Below, piece by piece: positions 20,496 through 30,985 of a stretch of 54,972 bases of DNA (its first letter is position 1; each line of letters opens with the position of its first letter). The notes below the pieces were generated by a model. That model was not told where the DNA came from and did not search any database. It saw only the letters and a program-made list of their open reading frames with translations. The translations under genes were made by a program, and so were the position numbers. The stretch is from Bacillus nakamurai. Its GTDB lineage: Bacteria > Bacillota > Bacilli > Bacillales > Bacillaceae. The stretch spans positions 1-54,972 of the forward strand of contig NZ_LSAZ01000026.1 of assembly GCF_001584325.1 (NCBI RefSeq), read 5' to 3'.

Positions 20496-20789
20496 GTGGA
20501 AGTTACTGACGTAAGATTACGCCGCGTGAATACCGATGGTCGCATGAGAGCGATTGCATCCATCACGCTGGATCACGAATTTGTTGTACATGATATTCGT
20601 GTGATTGATGGAAACAATGGTCTTTTCGTTGCGATGCCGAGTAAACGCACCCCTGATGGAGAATTCCGCGATATTGCTCATCCTATTAATTCCAGCACGC
20701 GGGGCAAGATCCAGGATGCTGTTTTAAATGAGTATCATCGTTTGGGTGACTCTGAAGCATTAGAATATGAAGAAGCTGGAGCTTCTTAA
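20496..20789 (+). CDS. spoVG: SpoVG, RNA-binding regulator
   Basis: SpoVG is a 97-residue nucleic-acid-binding protein that affects septum formation and cortex synthesis in sporulation and acts as a global regulator in other Firmicutes. It begins [19 protein letters not shown], continues with the conserved [18 protein letters not shown] core and ends in a helix with an acidic tail. The start is a GTG 8 bases after AGGTGG. sigma-H drives it and AbrB probably represses it, linking it to the abrB gene 10 kb upstream. Confidence 0.96.
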   Translation: MEVTDVRLRRVNTDGRMRAIASITLDHEFVVHDIRVIDGNNGLFVAMPSKRTPDGEFRDIAHPINSSTRGKIQDAVLNEYHRLGDSEALEYEEAGAS

Positions 20790-20803
20790 AAATAACAAAA
20801 TGC

Positions 20804-20855
20804 AAGGACTGCTGACAAAGGCTGAAAAATGGCCTTTTCCGGCAGTCCTTTTTTA
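20804..20855 (+). terminator. spoVG terminator
   Basis: An outer stem (AAGGACTGC with GCAGTCCTT) encloses an inner stem (AAAGGC with GCCTTT). Together they form a long two-part hairpin before a T run. Confidence 0.85.
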
Positions 20856-20916
20856 TATCTGATTTTTCAAACATAAAGCGATTACATAGAAAATTCTTGC
20901 ACTTTTTGATGCCTCC

Positions 20917-20945
20917 TTGAAATCAACAGCTATTTAGGATATATT
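20917..20945 (+). promoter_or_regulatory. Probable sigma-A promoter of glmU-prs
   Basis: TTGAAA, 17 bp and TATATT, 35 bp before the glmU start. Confidence 0.65.
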
Positions 20946-20980
20946 TTTCTATGGATAAAAGGGATATTGGAGGCCATTAA

Positions 20981-22351
20981 ATGGATAAGCGGTTTGCAGT
21001 CATTTTAGCTGCCGGACAAGGAACGAGAATGAAATCGAAACTTTACAAAGTCCTTCATCCGGTATGCGGAAAGCCTATGGTAGAGCACGTCGCTGACGAA
21101 GCTCTGAAATTATCTTTAGCGAAGCTTGTCACCATTGTAGGACACGGCGCCGAAGATGTGAAAAAGCAGCTCGGACATAAAAGCGATTATGCCCTTCAAG
21201 CAGAACAGCTCGGTACGGCTCATGCTGTAAAGCAGGCAAAATCATTTCTTCATGGTGAAAAAGGCGTCACGATCGTCATTTGCGGTGATACTCCTCTTCT
21301 GACGGCGGAGACAATGGAAGCCATGCTGAAGGAACATACAAAAAAAGGTGCAAAAGCCACGGTCTTAACAGCAGTTGCCGATGATCCGGCCGGATACGGC
21401 AGAATCATTCGCAATAAAAACGGCGCCGTTCAAAAAATCGTGGAGCATAAGGATGCTTCGGAACAAGAACGTCTTGTGAAAGAAATCAACACGGGAACGT
21501 ACTGTTTTGATAACGAGGCTCTTTTTCGTGTCATAGAGCAGGTTTCGAATGAAAATGCCCAAGGCGAGTATTATCTGCCTGATGTCATCGAAATCCTGAA
21601 AGATGAAGGCGAAACTGTTGCCGCTTACCAGACTGGTAACTTCCAAGAGACGCTCGGAGTGAATGATAGAGTCGCTCTTTCTCAAGCTGAGATGTATATG
21701 AAAGAGCGGATCAACAAACGGCATATGCAGAACGGAGTCACTTTAATTGATCCGATGAATACTTACATTTCGGCTGAAGCCATCATCGGACAAGATACAG
21801 TTATATATCCCGGAACTGTTTTGAAGGGACAAGTTGAAATCGGTGAAGAATGTGTCATCGGCCCTCATACTGAGATAGAGGACAGCTCAATCGGCAGCCG
21901 CACGTTGATTAAACAGTCCGTTGTCAATCGAAGCAAAGTTGGGAATGATGTCAATATCGGTCCTTTTGCTCACATCAGACCAGATTCGGCAATCGGAAAT
22001 GAAGTGAAGATCGGAAACTTTGTGGAAATCAAGAAAACACAATTCGGCGATCGAAGCAAGGCATCCCATTTAAGCTACGTCGGTGATGCTGAAGTAGGCG
22101 CGGATGTGAATCTCGGCTGCGGCTCCATCACAGTCAATTATGATGGGAAGAAGAAATATTTAACGAAAATTGAAGACGGCGCTTTTATAGGCTGCAACTC
22201 CAATTTGGTTGCTCCTGTTACTGTAGGAGAAGGTGCGTACGTCGCTGCGGGCTCAACCGTAACAGAAGATGTGCCGGGCGAAGCGCTTGCTATCGCCAGA
22301 GCGAGACAAGTCAACAAAGAAGATTATGTGAAAAATATTCATAAAAATTAA
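20981..22351 (+). CDS. glmU: Bifunctional GlcNAc-1-P uridyltransferase / GlcN-1-P acetyltransferase
   Basis: GlmU (GcaD) acetylates glucosamine-1-phosphate and then makes UDP-GlcNAc, the precursor of peptidoglycan and teichoic acid. The N-terminal Rossmann-like uridyltransferase domain has [11 protein letters not shown] at about residues 8-18. The C-terminal half is a left-handed beta helix of hexapeptide repeats (residues ~250-440), with the acetyltransferase active site around YDGKKK and GCGSITVN. The 456-residue length is standard. GGAGG lies 8 bases before the ATG. prs follows after 21 bases. Confidence 0.97.
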   Translation: MDKRFAVILAAGQGTRMKSKLYKVLHPVCGKPMVEHVADEALKLSLAKLVTIVGHGAEDVKKQLGHKSDYALQAEQLGTAHAVKQAKSFLHGEKGVTIVICGDTPLLTAETMEAMLKEHTKKGAKATVLTAVADDPAGYGRIIRNKNGAVQKIVEHKDASEQERLVKEINTGTYCFDNEALFRVIEQVSNENAQGEYYLPDVIEILKDEGETVAAYQTGNFQETLGVNDRVALSQAEMYMKERINKRHMQNGVTLIDPMNTYISAEAIIGQDTVIYPGTVLKGQVEIGEECVIGPHTEIEDSSIGSRTLIKQSVVNRSKVGNDVNIGPFAHIRPDSAIGNEVKIGNFVEIKKTQFGDRSKASHLSYVGDAEVGADVNLGCGSITVNYDGKKKYLTKIEDGAFIGCNSNLVAPVTVGEGAYVAAGSTVTEDVPGEALAIARARQVNKEDYVKNIHKN

Positions 22352-22372
22352 TCCTAAAATCGGAGGTTTACC

Positions 22373-23326
22373 ATGTCTAACCAATACGGAGATAAGAATT
22401 TAAAGATTTTTTCTTTGAATTCAAATCCAGAGCTTGCAAAAGAAATCGCGGATAATGTAGGGGTTCAATTAGGAAAGTGCTCTGTTACAAGATTTAGTGA
22501 CGGAGAGGTCCAAATCAACATAGAAGAAAGCATTCGCGGCTGTGATTGCTATATCATTCAGTCTACAAGTGCGCCGGTCAACGAGCACATTATGGAACTG
22601 TTAATCATGGTTGACGCTTTGAAACGCGCTTCTGCTAAAACGATTAATATTGTCATTCCATACTACGGCTATGCACGTCAGGACAGAAAAGCAAGATCAC
22701 GTGAACCGATCACGGCAAAACTTTTTGCAAACCTGCTTGAAACAGCGGGTGCGACACGTGTGATTGCGCTTGATTTGCATGCGCCGCAAATTCAAGGATT
22801 CTTTGATATTCCGATTGACCACTTAATGGGTGTTCCGATTTTAGGCCATTACTTTGAAGGCAAAGACCTTAAAGATATCGTCATTGTTTCTCCTGACCAC
22901 GGCGGTGTGACGCGCGCCCGTAAGCTTGCGGACCGTCTGAAAGCGCCGATCGCGATTATCGATAAACGCCGTCCTAGACCGAATGAGGTTGAAGTGATGA
23001 ATATCGTTGGTAACGTAGAAGGAAAAACAGCGATTCTGATTGATGACATCATTGATACAGCCGGCACAATTACACTTGCCGCAAACGCATTGGTTGAAAA
23101 CGGAGCTGCGGAAGTTTATGCTTGCTGTACGCATCCTGTATTGTCAGGCCCTGCCGTTGAACGGATCAACAACTCTAAAATCAAGGAGCTTGTCGTGACG
23201 AACAGCATTAAGCTTCCTGACGAGAAAAAAATCGAGCGCTTCAAGCAGCTTTCTGTCGGACCGCTGTTGGCAGAAGCCATCATCCGCGTTCACGAGAAGC
23301 AATCTGTCAGCTATTTATTCAGCTAA
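22373..23326 (+). CDS. prs: Ribose-phosphate pyrophosphokinase
   Basis: Prs makes PRPP from ribose-5-phosphate and ATP, feeding purine, pyrimidine, histidine, tryptophan and NAD synthesis. Visible motifs are the flexible loop [15 protein letters not shown] near residue 100, the [11 protein letters not shown] segment at about 180 and the PRPP motif [13 protein letters not shown] at about 222. The length of 317 residues is normal. It is cotranscribed with glmU. Its product is the ligand that PurR, encoded nearby, senses. Confidence 0.97.
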   Translation: MSNQYGDKNLKIFSLNSNPELAKEIADNVGVQLGKCSVTRFSDGEVQINIEESIRGCDCYIIQSTSAPVNEHIMELLIMVDALKRASAKTINIVIPYYGYARQDRKARSREPITAKLFANLLETAGATRVIALDLHAPQIQGFFDIPIDHLMGVPILGHYFEGKDLKDIVIVSPDHGGVTRARKLADRLKAPIAIIDKRRPRPNEVEVMNIVGNVEGKTAILIDDIIDTAGTITLAANALVENGAAEVYACCTHPVLSGPAVERINNSKIKELVVTNSIKLPDEKKIERFKQLSVGPLLAEAIIRVHEKQSVSYLFS

Positions 23327-23340
23327 ACCGATCTTTTAAG

Positions 23341-23366
23341 GTTTAAATCCTGGATATTGTGGGTAT
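23341..23366 (+). promoter_or_regulatory. sigma-B promoter of ctc
   Basis: GTTTAA, 14 bp and GGGTAT match the sigma-B general-stress consensus and the classical ctc promoter of B. subtilis. Confidence 0.85.
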
Positions 23367-23410
23367 TGTTCTAATAGGACGATAAAACGATAATTAGGAT
23401 GGTGCTGAAT

Positions 23411-24019
23411 ATGGCAACTTTAAAAGCAAACGAAAGAACAGATTTTAAACGTTCGACGCTTCGGAAAATCCGTCATTCAGGACATGTTCCGGGGATTATA
23501 TACGGTAAAGAAACAACGAACACACCTGTCTCCTTAGACAGTGTCCAATTGCGTAAAACATTGCGGGACGAAGGGAAAAACGCGATTATCACAATTGATG
23601 TCAATGGAAATCAGCAATCAGTCATGCTGACTGAGCTTCAGACAGACCCGCTCAAAAACGAGTTGACGCACGCCGATTTTCAAGTCGTAAATATGAGTGA
23701 AGAGCTTGAGGCTGAAGTGCCGATTCAGCTGACGGGAGAGGCAAAAGGAGTCAAGGACGGAGGCATCATCCAGCAGCCGCTGCATGAACTTTCGATTAAG
23801 GCTAGGCCGAAAGACATCCCTCAGACAATCAATGTTGATATTTCAGGACTTGAGATGAATGACGTTTTGACGATTGCGGACCTAACCGCTGACGGCGCCT
23901 ATACGTTTATAAACGAGCCGGAAGAGGTCGTGGCGTCCATCCTTCCTCCTAAGCAAGAAGCATTCGAAGAGGATGCAGAACCAGCGCCTAAGGACGAATC
24001 CGAAGGAGAAAATCAATAA
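23411..24019 (+). CDS. ctc: General stress protein Ctc (ribosomal protein bL25 family)
   Basis: Ctc is a two-domain bL25/TL5 protein that binds 5S rRNA in the large subunit, mainly under stress. The N-terminal L25 domain covers about residues 1-92 (GHVPGIIYGK loop). The C-terminal TL5 domain ends in SILPPKQE, followed by an acidic tail rich in Glu and Asp. The protein has 202 residues. The start is the ATG after AGGATGG; an in-frame start four codons upstream is not spaced for it. It is controlled by the sigma-B promoter and followed by a terminator. It is one of the more diverged genes in the window. Confidence 0.94.
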   Translation: MATLKANERTDFKRSTLRKIRHSGHVPGIIYGKETTNTPVSLDSVQLRKTLRDEGKNAIITIDVNGNQQSVMLTELQTDPLKNELTHADFQVVNMSEELEAEVPIQLTGEAKGVKDGGIIQQPLHELSIKARPKDIPQTINVDISGLEMNDVLTIADLTADGAYTFINEPEEVVASILPPKQEAFEEDAEPAPKDESEGENQ

Positions 24020-24027
24020 GTGCTTTA

Positions 24028-24058
24028 AGACGTAACCCGCCCGCGGTTACGTCTTTTG
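24028..24058 (+). terminator. ctc terminator
   Basis: A 10-bp stem (AGACGTAACC with GGTTACGTCT), a 7-base loop and a short T run. Confidence 0.82.
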
Positions 24059-24105
24059 TGCTAGAATGAGAAGAATTACAGCCATGTTTTAAGGGAGGAT
24101 TTGCG

Positions 24106-24672
24106 ATGCTTGTGATAGCCGGTCTGGGAAATCCGGGAAAGAACTATGAAAACACAAGACATAATGTCGGCTTTATGGCCATTGATCAGCTTGCAAAGGA
24201 ATGGAATATTGAACTGAACAAAACGAAATTCAACGGGCTTTACGGAACGGGCTTTGTTTCCGGAAAAAAAGTTCTACTTGTTAAACCGCTTACATATATG
24301 AATTTATCAGGGGAATGTTTGCGCCCGTTAATGGATTATTATGAAGCGGAGAATGAAGATCTGAAGGTCATTTACGATGATCTCGATCTGCCGACGGGTA
24401 AAATCCGGCTGCGGACGAAGGGGAGCGCAGGCGGCCATAACGGCATCAAATCCCTGATTCAGCACCTCGGAACCCCCGAATTTGACCGCATCAGAATCGG
24501 AATCGGCCGTCCCGTCAATGGCATGAAAGTGGTTGATTACGTGTTAGGGGCCTTTTCGAAAGAAGAAGCGCCGTTTATCAATGAAGCCATTTCAAAATCA
24601 GTTAAAGCCTGTGATGCTTCCTTAACGAAACCGTTTTTAGAAGTTATGAACGAATTTAATGCAAATGTATAA
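24106..24672 (+). CDS. pth: Peptidyl-tRNA hydrolase (SpoVC)
   Basis: Pth (SpoVC) frees tRNA from peptidyl-tRNA that drops off ribosomes; it is essential, and a mild allele blocks sporulation at stage V. The motif [18 protein letters not shown] near residues 6-23 contains the catalytic histidine (about H20). Conserved [17 protein letters not shown] and [11 protein letters not shown] follow. The length of 188 residues is typical. GGGAGGA lies 8 bases before the ATG. The -35 of the next gene's promoter overlaps its stop codon. Confidence 0.96.
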   Translation: MLVIAGLGNPGKNYENTRHNVGFMAIDQLAKEWNIELNKTKFNGLYGTGFVSGKKVLLVKPLTYMNLSGECLRPLMDYYEAENEDLKVIYDDLDLPTGKIRLRTKGSAGGHNGIKSLIQHLGTPEFDRIRIGIGRPVNGMKVVDYVLGAFSKEEAPFINEAISKSVKACDASLTKPFLEVMNEFNANV

Positions 24673-24696
24673 GATACATAATGGGAGACCATACTA
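24667..24696 (+). promoter_or_regulatory. Forespore (sigma-G/sigma-F-type) promoter of fin
   Basis: GTATA, 18 bp and CATACTA fit sigma-G. GGGAGACCA within the same stretch could also serve sigma-F. The -35 overlaps the pth stop codon. Confidence 0.65.
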
Positions 24697-24732
24697 GGGA
24701 AAAATGATTTTTTACATCAGGAGGTCCAATGT

Positions 24733-24963
24733 ATGGCTTTGCATTATTTCTGCCGCCATTGCGGTGTTAAAGTAGGAAGCCTGGAATATTCGGTGGTGCC
24801 GACTCAGTCACTTGGATTTCAGCACTTAACAAATGAGGAAAGAAACGATATGATTTCATATAAAGACAATGGAGATGTCCATGTTCTTACAATTTGTGAA
24901 GACTGCCAAGAAGCGCTGGAGCGTAACCCGCAGTATCATGAACACCACACATTTATTCAATAA
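24733..24963 (+). CDS. fin: Anti-sigma-F factor Fin
   Basis: Fin (YabK) binds sigma-F and eases the switch to sigma-G in the forespore. The 76-residue protein carries a zinc-ribbon-like pattern: CRHC near the N-terminus and CEDC near residue 56. AGGAGG lies 8 bases before the ATG. It is the second forespore anti-sigma gene in the window after csfB. Its position between pth and mfd is conserved in Bacillus. A terminator isolates it from mfd. Confidence 0.93.
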   Translation: MALHYFCRHCGVKVGSLEYSVVPTQSLGFQHLTNEERNDMISYKDNGDVHVLTICEDCQEALERNPQYHEHHTFIQ

Positions 24964-24966
24964 GAA

Positions 24967-24999
24967 GCTTTGGTGTAGATTCTAGACCAAAGCGTTTTT
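24967..24999 (+). terminator. fin terminator
   Basis: GCTTTGGT and ACCAAAGC pair across a 12-base loop, followed by G and five T. Confidence 0.8.
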
Positions 25000-25033
25000 C
25001 TGTTCTTGCAGAAAACAGAGAGGAGGGGCCCAT

Positions 25034-28000
25034 ATGGACAATATTCAAACCTTTATAAAAGAAAGCGATGATTTTAACTCCATTGTTAACGGTTTACACG
25101 AGGGGCTGAAGGAACAGCTGCTTGCGGGTCTGTCAGGTTCCGCACGTTCTGTTTTTACCTCCGCCCTGGCACAGGAAACGAAAAAGCCGATCTTTTTTAT
25201 CACCCATAATTTATACCAGGCACAAAAAGTGACAGAAGACCTAACGGCGCTTCTCGGGGACCAGTCTGTTTTTTTGTACCCCGTTAACGAACTGATTTCT
25301 TCAGAAATCGCAGTGGCGAGTCCTGAATTGCGGGCTCAGCGGCTCGATGTCATTAATAGATTAACAAATGGTGAAGCGCCGATTGTCGTAGCGCCCGTCG
25401 CTGCCGTAAGAAGAATGCTTCCGCCAAAAGAGCTTTGGAAAAGAAGTCAATTGGTCATCACCCTTGGAGATGATATAGAGCCGGATCAGCTTTCTGCACG
25501 CCTTGTACAGGTGGGGTATGAACGATCCGATATGGTTTCTGCACCCGGTGAATTCAGTATTCGCGGCGGAATTATCGACATTTATCCGCTGACATCGGAG
25601 CATCCGGTGAGAATTGAATTGTTTGATACAGAGGTTGACTCTATCAGAAGCTTTAACTCTGATGACCAAAGATCAATTGAGACGCTTAAAACCGTCACAA
25701 TCGGTCCCGCCAAGGAACTGATCATCAGAGCGGAAGAAAAAGCCCGTGCGATCGAGAAATTGGATCAAGGGCTTGCCGAAAGCCTGAAAAAGTTAAAGCA
25801 GGACAAACAAAAAGAAATGCTGCACTTGAATATCTCTCATGATAAAGAGCGATTATCTACGGGACAGACTGACCAAGAGCTGGTCAAGTATCTCTCTTAT
25901 TTTTACGAAAAGCCTGCTAGTTTGCTAGATTATACGCCGTCAGACACGATTTTAGTGTTAGACGAGGTCAGCCGTATCCATGAGATGGAGGAGCAGCTGC
26001 AAAAAGAAGAGGCCGAGTTCATGACGAATCTGCTGGAGGAAGGAAAAATTCTGCATGACATCAATTTATCCTTCAGCTTCCAGCACCTTATGTCTGAAAA
26101 ACGGCGGCCGACGCTGTACTTTTCGTTATTTTTGCGACATGTGCAGCATACAAGCCCGCAGAATATCGTGAATGTGACAAGCAGGCAAATGCAGAATTTC
26201 CACGGACAGATGAACGTACTCGCCGGTGAAATGGAACGCTTTAAGAAATCAAATTTTACTGTCGTCTTTTTAGGAGCAAATAAAGACAGAACGGACAGAT
26301 TGGCTTCCGTGCTGGCTGATTATGAAATTGAAGCGGCTAAAACGGACAGCACTAAAGCACTTGTCCAAGGACAGGTTTATGTGATGGAGGGCGAGCTGCA
26401 ATCAGGTTTTGAACTGCCGCTGATGAAGCTGGCCGTCATTACGGAAGAAGAGCTGTTCAAAAACCGCATCAAAAAGAAACCGAGAAAACAGAAGCTGACA
26501 AATGCAGAGCGGATCAAAAGCTATTCTGAACTCCAGGTCGGAGACTATGTCGTCCACATCAACCACGGAATCGGTAAGTATTTAGGCATTGAAACGCTTG
26601 AAATCAAAGGGATCCATAAAGATTATCTGAACATCCATTACCAGGGCAGCGATAAGCTGTATGTGCCGGTAGAACAGATCGATCAGGTTCAGAAATATGT
26701 CGGATCTGAAGGGAAAGAACCGAAGCTCTATAAACTCGGCGGCAGCGAATGGAAACGGGTGAAGAAAAAAGTCGAAACATCCGTTCAGGACATTGCCGAC
26801 GATTTGATTAAGCTTTATGCGGAACGAGAAGCAAGCAAAGGCTATGCTTTCTCTCCTGATCATGAAATGCAGCGGCAGTTCGAGTCCGCTTTCCCTTATC
26901 AGGAAACAGAAGATCAGCTCCGCTCCATTCAGGAGATCAAAAAGGATATGGAAAGAGAGCGCCCGATGGATCGTTTGCTTTGCGGCGATGTCGGTTACGG
27001 GAAAACAGAGGTAGCCATCCGTGCCGCATTTAAAGCGATTGCCGACGGGAAGCAGGTGGCGCTGCTCGTGCCGACAACCATACTGGCTCAGCAGCATTAC
27101 GAAACCATTATGGAAAGATTCCAGGACTACCCGATCAACATCGGCCTTCTCAGCAGATTCAGAACGAGAAAAGAAGCGAATGAAACGATCAAGGGTCTGA
27201 AAAACGGAACGGTTGATATCGTCATCGGAACCCACAGGCTCTTATCAAAAGATGTTGTCTACAAGGATCTCGGTCTGCTTATTATTGATGAGGAGCAGCG
27301 CTTCGGTGTCACACATAAGGAAAAAATCAAACAGATCAAAGCCAATGTCGATGTATTAACACTCACAGCGACGCCTATCCCGCGTACACTTCATATGTCC
27401 ATGCTCGGAGTAAGGGACTTATCTGTCATTGAAACACCGCCTGAAAACCGTTTCCCTGTACAGACGTATGTGGTTGAATACAACGGCGCGCTTGTAAGAG
27501 AAGCGATTGAGAGGGAGCTGGCACGCGGAGGCCAAGTTTATTTCTTGTACAACCGTGTTGATGATATCGAGCGGAAAGCTGATGAGATTTCCATGCTTGT
27601 TCCTGATGCGAAAGTGGCATACGCCCACGGGAAAATGACCGAAAATGAATTGGAAAGCGTCATGCTTAATTTTCTCGAAGGGGAATCGGATGTCTTGGTC
27701 AGCACGACCATTATTGAGACAGGCGTAGATATTCCAAACGTTAATACATTAATTGTGTTTGACGGCGATAAAATGGGGCTGTCTCAGCTGTATCAGCTCA
27801 GAGGACGGGTCGGACGCTCCAATCGGGTCGCTTATGCCTATTTCACGTACCGCAGAGACAAAGTCCTTACTGAAGTGGCGGAAAAACGGCTTCAAGCGAT
27901 TAAAGAATTTACGGAGCTTGGCTCAGGATTCAAAATTGCCATGCGTGACTTGACGATCAGGGGAGCTGGTAATCTTCTCGGCGCCCAGCAGCACGGCTTT

Positions 28001-28567
28001 ATCGATTCAGTCGGGTTTGACTTGTATTCACAAATGCTGAAAGAAGCGATTGAAGAGCGAAAAGGCGATACGCCGAGAAGCGAGCAGTTCGAAACGGAAA
28101 TCGACATCGAACTTGACGCTTACATTCCTGAACACTATATCCAAGACGGCAAACAGAAGATTGACATGTATAAGCGCTTTAGATCAGTCGCGACAATTGA
28201 GGAGAAAAACGAGCTTCAAGACGAAATGATCGACCGGTTCGGCACCTATCCGAAAGAAGTGGAACTTCTGTTTACAGTCGCTGAGATGAAGGTGTACGGA
28301 AAGTATGAACGCGTCGAACTCATTAAACAGGATAAAGACGCAGTCAGATTTATCATTTCTGAAGAAGCCAGTGCAGAAATTGACGGACAAAAACTTTTCG
28401 AGCTCGGCAATAAATACGGCAGACAAATCGGACTGGGAATGGAAGGGAAAAAACTGAAAATCTCAGTGCAGACGAAAGGCCGCAAAACGGAAGAGTGGCT
28501 CGATACAGTGCTCGGCATGCTCAAAGGCCTGCAAGACGTGAAAAAACAAACAATCGCATCTTCATAA
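25034..28567 (+). CDS. mfd: Transcription-repair coupling factor Mfd
   Basis: Mfd pushes stalled RNA polymerase off DNA lesions and recruits UvrA for repair; in Bacillus it also affects stationary-phase mutagenesis. The 1177-residue protein is full length. It has UvrB-like N-terminal domains (to about 350), the RNA-polymerase-interaction domain (about 490-560, [15 protein letters not shown]), and a RecG-like helicase with Walker [10 protein letters not shown] at about 653-661, DEEQ near 755 and [12 protein letters not shown] after it. The TRCF domain is at the C-terminus. GAGGAGGGG precedes the ATG. The pth-fin-mfd-spoVT order is conserved. Confidence 0.97.
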   Translation: MDNIQTFIKESDDFNSIVNGLHEGLKEQLLAGLSGSARSVFTSALAQETKKPIFFITHNLYQAQKVTEDLTALLGDQSVFLYPVNELISSEIAVASPELRAQRLDVINRLTNGEAPIVVAPVAAVRRMLPPKELWKRSQLVITLGDDIEPDQLSARLVQVGYERSDMVSAPGEFSIRGGIIDIYPLTSEHPVRIELFDTEVDSIRSFNSDDQRSIETLKTVTIGPAKELIIRAEEKARAIEKLDQGLAESLKKLKQDKQKEMLHLNISHDKERLSTGQTDQELVKYLSYFYEKPASLLDYTPSDTILVLDEVSRIHEMEEQLQKEEAEFMTNLLEEGKILHDINLSFSFQHLMSEKRRPTLYFSLFLRHVQHTSPQNIVNVTSRQMQNFHGQMNVLAGEMERFKKSNFTVVFLGANKDRTDRLASVLADYEIEAAKTDSTKALVQGQVYVMEGELQSGFELPLMKLAVITEEELFKNRIKKKPRKQKLTNAERIKSYSELQVGDYVVHINHGIGKYLGIETLEIKGIHKDYLNIHYQGSDKLYVPVEQIDQVQKYVGSEGKEPKLYKLGGSEWKRVKKKVETSVQDIADDLIKLYAEREASKGYAFSPDHEMQRQFESAFPYQETEDQLRSIQEIKKDMERERPMDRLLCGDVGYGKTEVAIRAAFKAIADGKQVALLVPTTILAQQHYETIMERFQDYPINIGLLSRFRTRKEANETIKGLKNGTVDIVIGTHRLLSKDVVYKDLGLLIIDEEQRFGVTHKEKIKQIKANVDVLTLTATPIPRTLHMSMLGVRDLSVIETPPENRFPVQTYVVEYNGALVREAIERELARGGQVYFLYNRVDDIERKADEISMLVPDAKVAYAHGKMTENELESVMLNFLEGESDVLVSTTIIETGVDIPNVNTLIVFDGDKMGLSQLYQLRGRVGRSNRVAYAYFTYRRDKVLTEVAEKRLQAIKEFTELGSGFKIAMRDLTIRGAGNLLGAQQHGFIDSVGFDLYSQMLKEAIEERKGDTPRSEQFETEIDIELDAYIPEHYIQDGKQKIDMYKRFRSVATIEEKNELQDEMIDRFGTYPKEVELLFTVAEMKVYGKYERVELIKQDKDAVRFIISEEASAEIDGQKLFELGNKYGRQIGLGMEGKKLKISVQTKGRKTEEWLDTVLGMLKGLQDVKKQTIASS

Positions 28568-28585
28568 AAATTGTTACTCTCTGGT

Positions 28586-28614
28586 GTATATTACATTTGA
28601 TGTGTCGGATACTA
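28586..28614 (+). promoter_or_regulatory. sigma-G promoter of spoVT
   Basis: GTATA, 17 bp and GATACTA are close to the sigma-G consensus, as expected for spoVT. Confidence 0.65.
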
Positions 28615-28703
28615 ATTTCAAGCGAGTGGCGGAAGCTACATAAAGTAGAAAGCTTTAGTACTTTCCCTTAAATATCATCACATGAAAGAGAGGCACCAGA
28701 GAG

Positions 28704-29240
28704 ATGAAAGCTACAGGTATTGTACGTCGTATTGATGATCTGGGACGGGTCGTCATCCCTAAAGAAATTCGGAGAACATTGCGAATCAGGGAAGGAGACC
28801 CGCTTGAGATATTTGTTGATCGCGACGGAGAAGTTATTTTGAAAAAGTATTCTCCAATCAGTGAGCTGGGTGATTTTGCGAAGGAATATGCAGACGCACT
28901 TTATGACAGTCTCGGCCATTCCGTTTTGATTTGCGACCGTGACACATATATTGCCGTCTCAGGCAGTTCGAAAAAAGAATTTCTGAATAAAGCAATCAGC
29001 GACTTGCTGGAAAAAACGATGGATCAGCGCAGCTCCGTAATAGAGAGCGATGTGAAATCGGCGCAGCTTGTGAATGACATTGATGAAGACATGAGCTCTT
29101 ATACGATAGCTCCTATCGTAGCAAATGGCGATCCCATCGGAGCCGTGGTCATTTTTTCAAAAGAACAAGCCTTAGGCGAAGTCGAGCATAAAGCGGTAGA
29201 AACGGCAGCCAGTTTTTTGGCGAGACAGATGGAACAGTAG
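28704..29240 (+). CDS. spoVT: Forespore regulator SpoVT
   Basis: SpoVT tunes sigma-G-dependent genes in the forespore, acting both as activator and repressor, and is partly autoregulated. The N-terminal AbrB-like DNA-binding domain (residues 1-50) starts MKATGIVRRIDDLGRVVIP, clearly related to AbrB encoded 19 kb upstream. Residues about 56-178 form a GAF-like domain of unknown ligand. The length is 178 residues. GAGAGGCACCAGAGAG precedes the ATG. It has its own promoter and terminator. Confidence 0.96.
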   Translation: MKATGIVRRIDDLGRVVIPKEIRRTLRIREGDPLEIFVDRDGEVILKKYSPISELGDFAKEYADALYDSLGHSVLICDRDTYIAVSGSSKKEFLNKAISDLLEKTMDQRSSVIESDVKSAQLVNDIDEDMSSYTIAPIVANGDPIGAVVIFSKEQALGEVEHKAVETAASFLARQMEQ

Positions 29241-29274
29241 GTCTTATTACCATTATTGAAATAAGCAACGTGGA

Positions 29275-29308
29275 AAGAACAGCTCAGGGACATGCGCTGT
29301 TCTTTTTC
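29275..29308 (+). terminator. spoVT terminator
   Basis: AAAGAACAGC and GCTGTTCTTT form a 10-bp stem around a 12-base loop, with T residues following. Confidence 0.85.
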
Positions 29309-29345
29309 ATATGTGCTCCAAAATCGGTTCCCGCCGTTAGGATTG

Positions 29346-29354
29346 TGATATAAT
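29346..29354 (+). promoter_or_regulatory. Extended -10 promoter of yabM
   Basis: TGATATAAT provides a TGn-TATAAT extended -10. No clear -35 is seen upstream. Confidence 0.4.
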
Positions 29355-29404
29355 AAGCTCGTTTTTATAGTTCGTATTTTTCTGCGGCTGGAAGGAGCTT
29401 TTGG

Positions 29405-30985
29405 ATGAACGATTCAGTTGACGCCAAACGGCAATGGGCGTGGCAAGGGGCTTTTGTGCTGGTCATTGCGGGCATCGTTACAAAAATATTGAGCGCCGTG
29501 TACAGAGTCCCTTTTCAGAATATTGTCGGTGACGTCGGATTTTACATTTATCAGCAGGTATACCCGTTTTTGGGTATCGCAGTCATGCTTTCAACATCCG
29601 GTTTTCCGGTGATCATATCGAAATTAATGAATGACTATAGCGATCATAAACAAAAAATACTGAAAATTTCAGCTCTGTATGTCATGGCAGCGGGCATCAT
29701 TCTTTTTGTGCTGATGTATGCGGGAGCGGCCCCGTTAGCCGATTTTATGGGTGACGCCCGCCTTGTGATGCTGATACGCGTCGCATCATTTGCTTTTTTG
29801 CTGTTTCCGTTTGCCGCGCTTTTGAGGGGCTATTTCCAAGGTGTGCACGACATGCTGCCGTCTGCCTTATCACAGATTACAGAACAGCTGCTGCGTGTGG
29901 CGGTGCTTCTCGGATTATCCTTCTGGCTGCTGAAAAAGGGCCGCTCACTGTACGCGGCGGGAGCGGGAGCGGCCTCGGGATCAATTGCCGGAAGCCTTGC
30001 GGCGCTATGTGTATTGGCTGTTTTTTGGTACAAAAGAAAGGAAACAAAGAAGGACAGCGGCGAGATCGGGACAGGCGTTATTATAAAGAAGCTGCTGCTG
30101 TATTCCATCACCATTTGCGTCAGCAGTGTATTATTGCTTTTGATTCAGCTTGTTGACGCCCTGAACTTATATTCACTGCTGTCAGATGGCACAGAGAGCC
30201 ACGGCGCCAAACAGCTGAAAGGGATTTATGATCGGGGACAGCCGCTTCTTCAGCTGGGAACCGTGTTTGCCGTCAGCATCGCTGCTTCCCTGGTTCCATC
30301 CATATCAAAAGCGGTCAATGAAAAGAAGCCGTTTATCATAAAAGAAAAAGCAACATCTGCCGTCAAGCTCTGCCTTGCAGTGGGAATCGGCGCTTCAGCA
30401 GGTCTCTTTTGTATTTTAGAACCGGTTAATATTATGCTGTTTCAGAACAGTGAGGGAACGCCTGCCTTACAAATCTTCAGTTTGTCCATCTTTTTTGCAT
30501 CAATCGCGCTGACTACAGCTGCCATTCTTCAAGGGGCGGGACATACCATTTTCCCCGCGGTATCAGTTTGTGCAGGAGGGGTGCTGAAATGGCTGCTGAA
30601 TGTTTTGCTAGTCCCAAGCTGGGGTATTGCAGGAGCGGCGCTTGCGACCGTTCTGGCATTTGCCGCCGTTGCGGGCCTCAATCTGCATCGGATTAGAAAA
30701 AAAGGCTGGCTGACCAAAATAGGCGGCGTCATCGCCCGGCTGCTGTGGTGCGGTCTCTTGATGATAGTCTTACTGCTCGTCTATTTGAAACTCTGGCAGA
30801 GCGTTGTTCCCGACAGCAGGGCCGGAGCGGTATGTGAGAGCTTATCGGCATCAGCAATCGGGGGGCTTTTGTTTATCTATTGTATGATAAGAATGAAGAT
30901 TTTTACGGACGAAGAGCTGAGCAGCGTTCCTTTTGGCAATACATTAAGTAGATTAAAAACGAGGAGAGAAAAACATGGCAGGTAA
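29405..30985 (+). CDS. yabM: MOP-superfamily polysaccharide flippase YabM (SpoVB-like)
   Basis: YabM is a membrane flippase of the MVF/polysaccharide-transporter branch of the MOP superfamily, related to SpoVB and MurJ. It is likely to move a lipid-linked saccharide across the membrane; its exact substrate is unproven. The 526 residues contain about 14 hydrophobic segments and little soluble sequence, with the family-typical N-terminal motif ILSAVYRVPFQNIVG at about residues 29-43. A weak GGAGC precedes the ATG. It overlaps yabN by 11 bases. Confidence 0.88.
   Translation: MNDSVDAKRQWAWQGAFVLVIAGIVTKILSAVYRVPFQNIVGDVGFYIYQQVYPFLGIAVMLSTSGFPVIISKLMNDYSDHKQKILKISALYVMAAGIILFVLMYAGAAPLADFMGDARLVMLIRVASFAFLLFPFAALLRGYFQGVHDMLPSALSQITEQLLRVAVLLGLSFWLLKKGRSLYAAGAGAASGSIAGSLAALCVLAVFWYKRKETKKDSGEIGTGVIIKKLLLYSITICVSSVLLLLIQLVDALNLYSLLSDGTESHGAKQLKGIYDRGQPLLQLGTVFAVSIAASLVPSISKAVNEKKPFIIKEKATSAVKLCLAVGIGASAGLFCILEPVNIMLFQNSEGTPALQIFSLSIFFASIALTTAAILQGAGHTIFPAVSVCAGGVLKWLLNVLLVPSWGIAGAALATVLAFAAVAGLNLHRIRKKGWLTKIGGVIARLLWCGLLMIVLLLVYLKLWQSVVPDSRAGAVCESLSASAIGGLLFIYCMIRMKIFTDEELSSVPFGNTLSRLKTRREKHGR

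Noticed and set aside
26582..27235. Minus-strand open frame of 217 residues inside mfd
   Set aside because: Fully antisense to conserved helicase motifs of mfd; no start signals.
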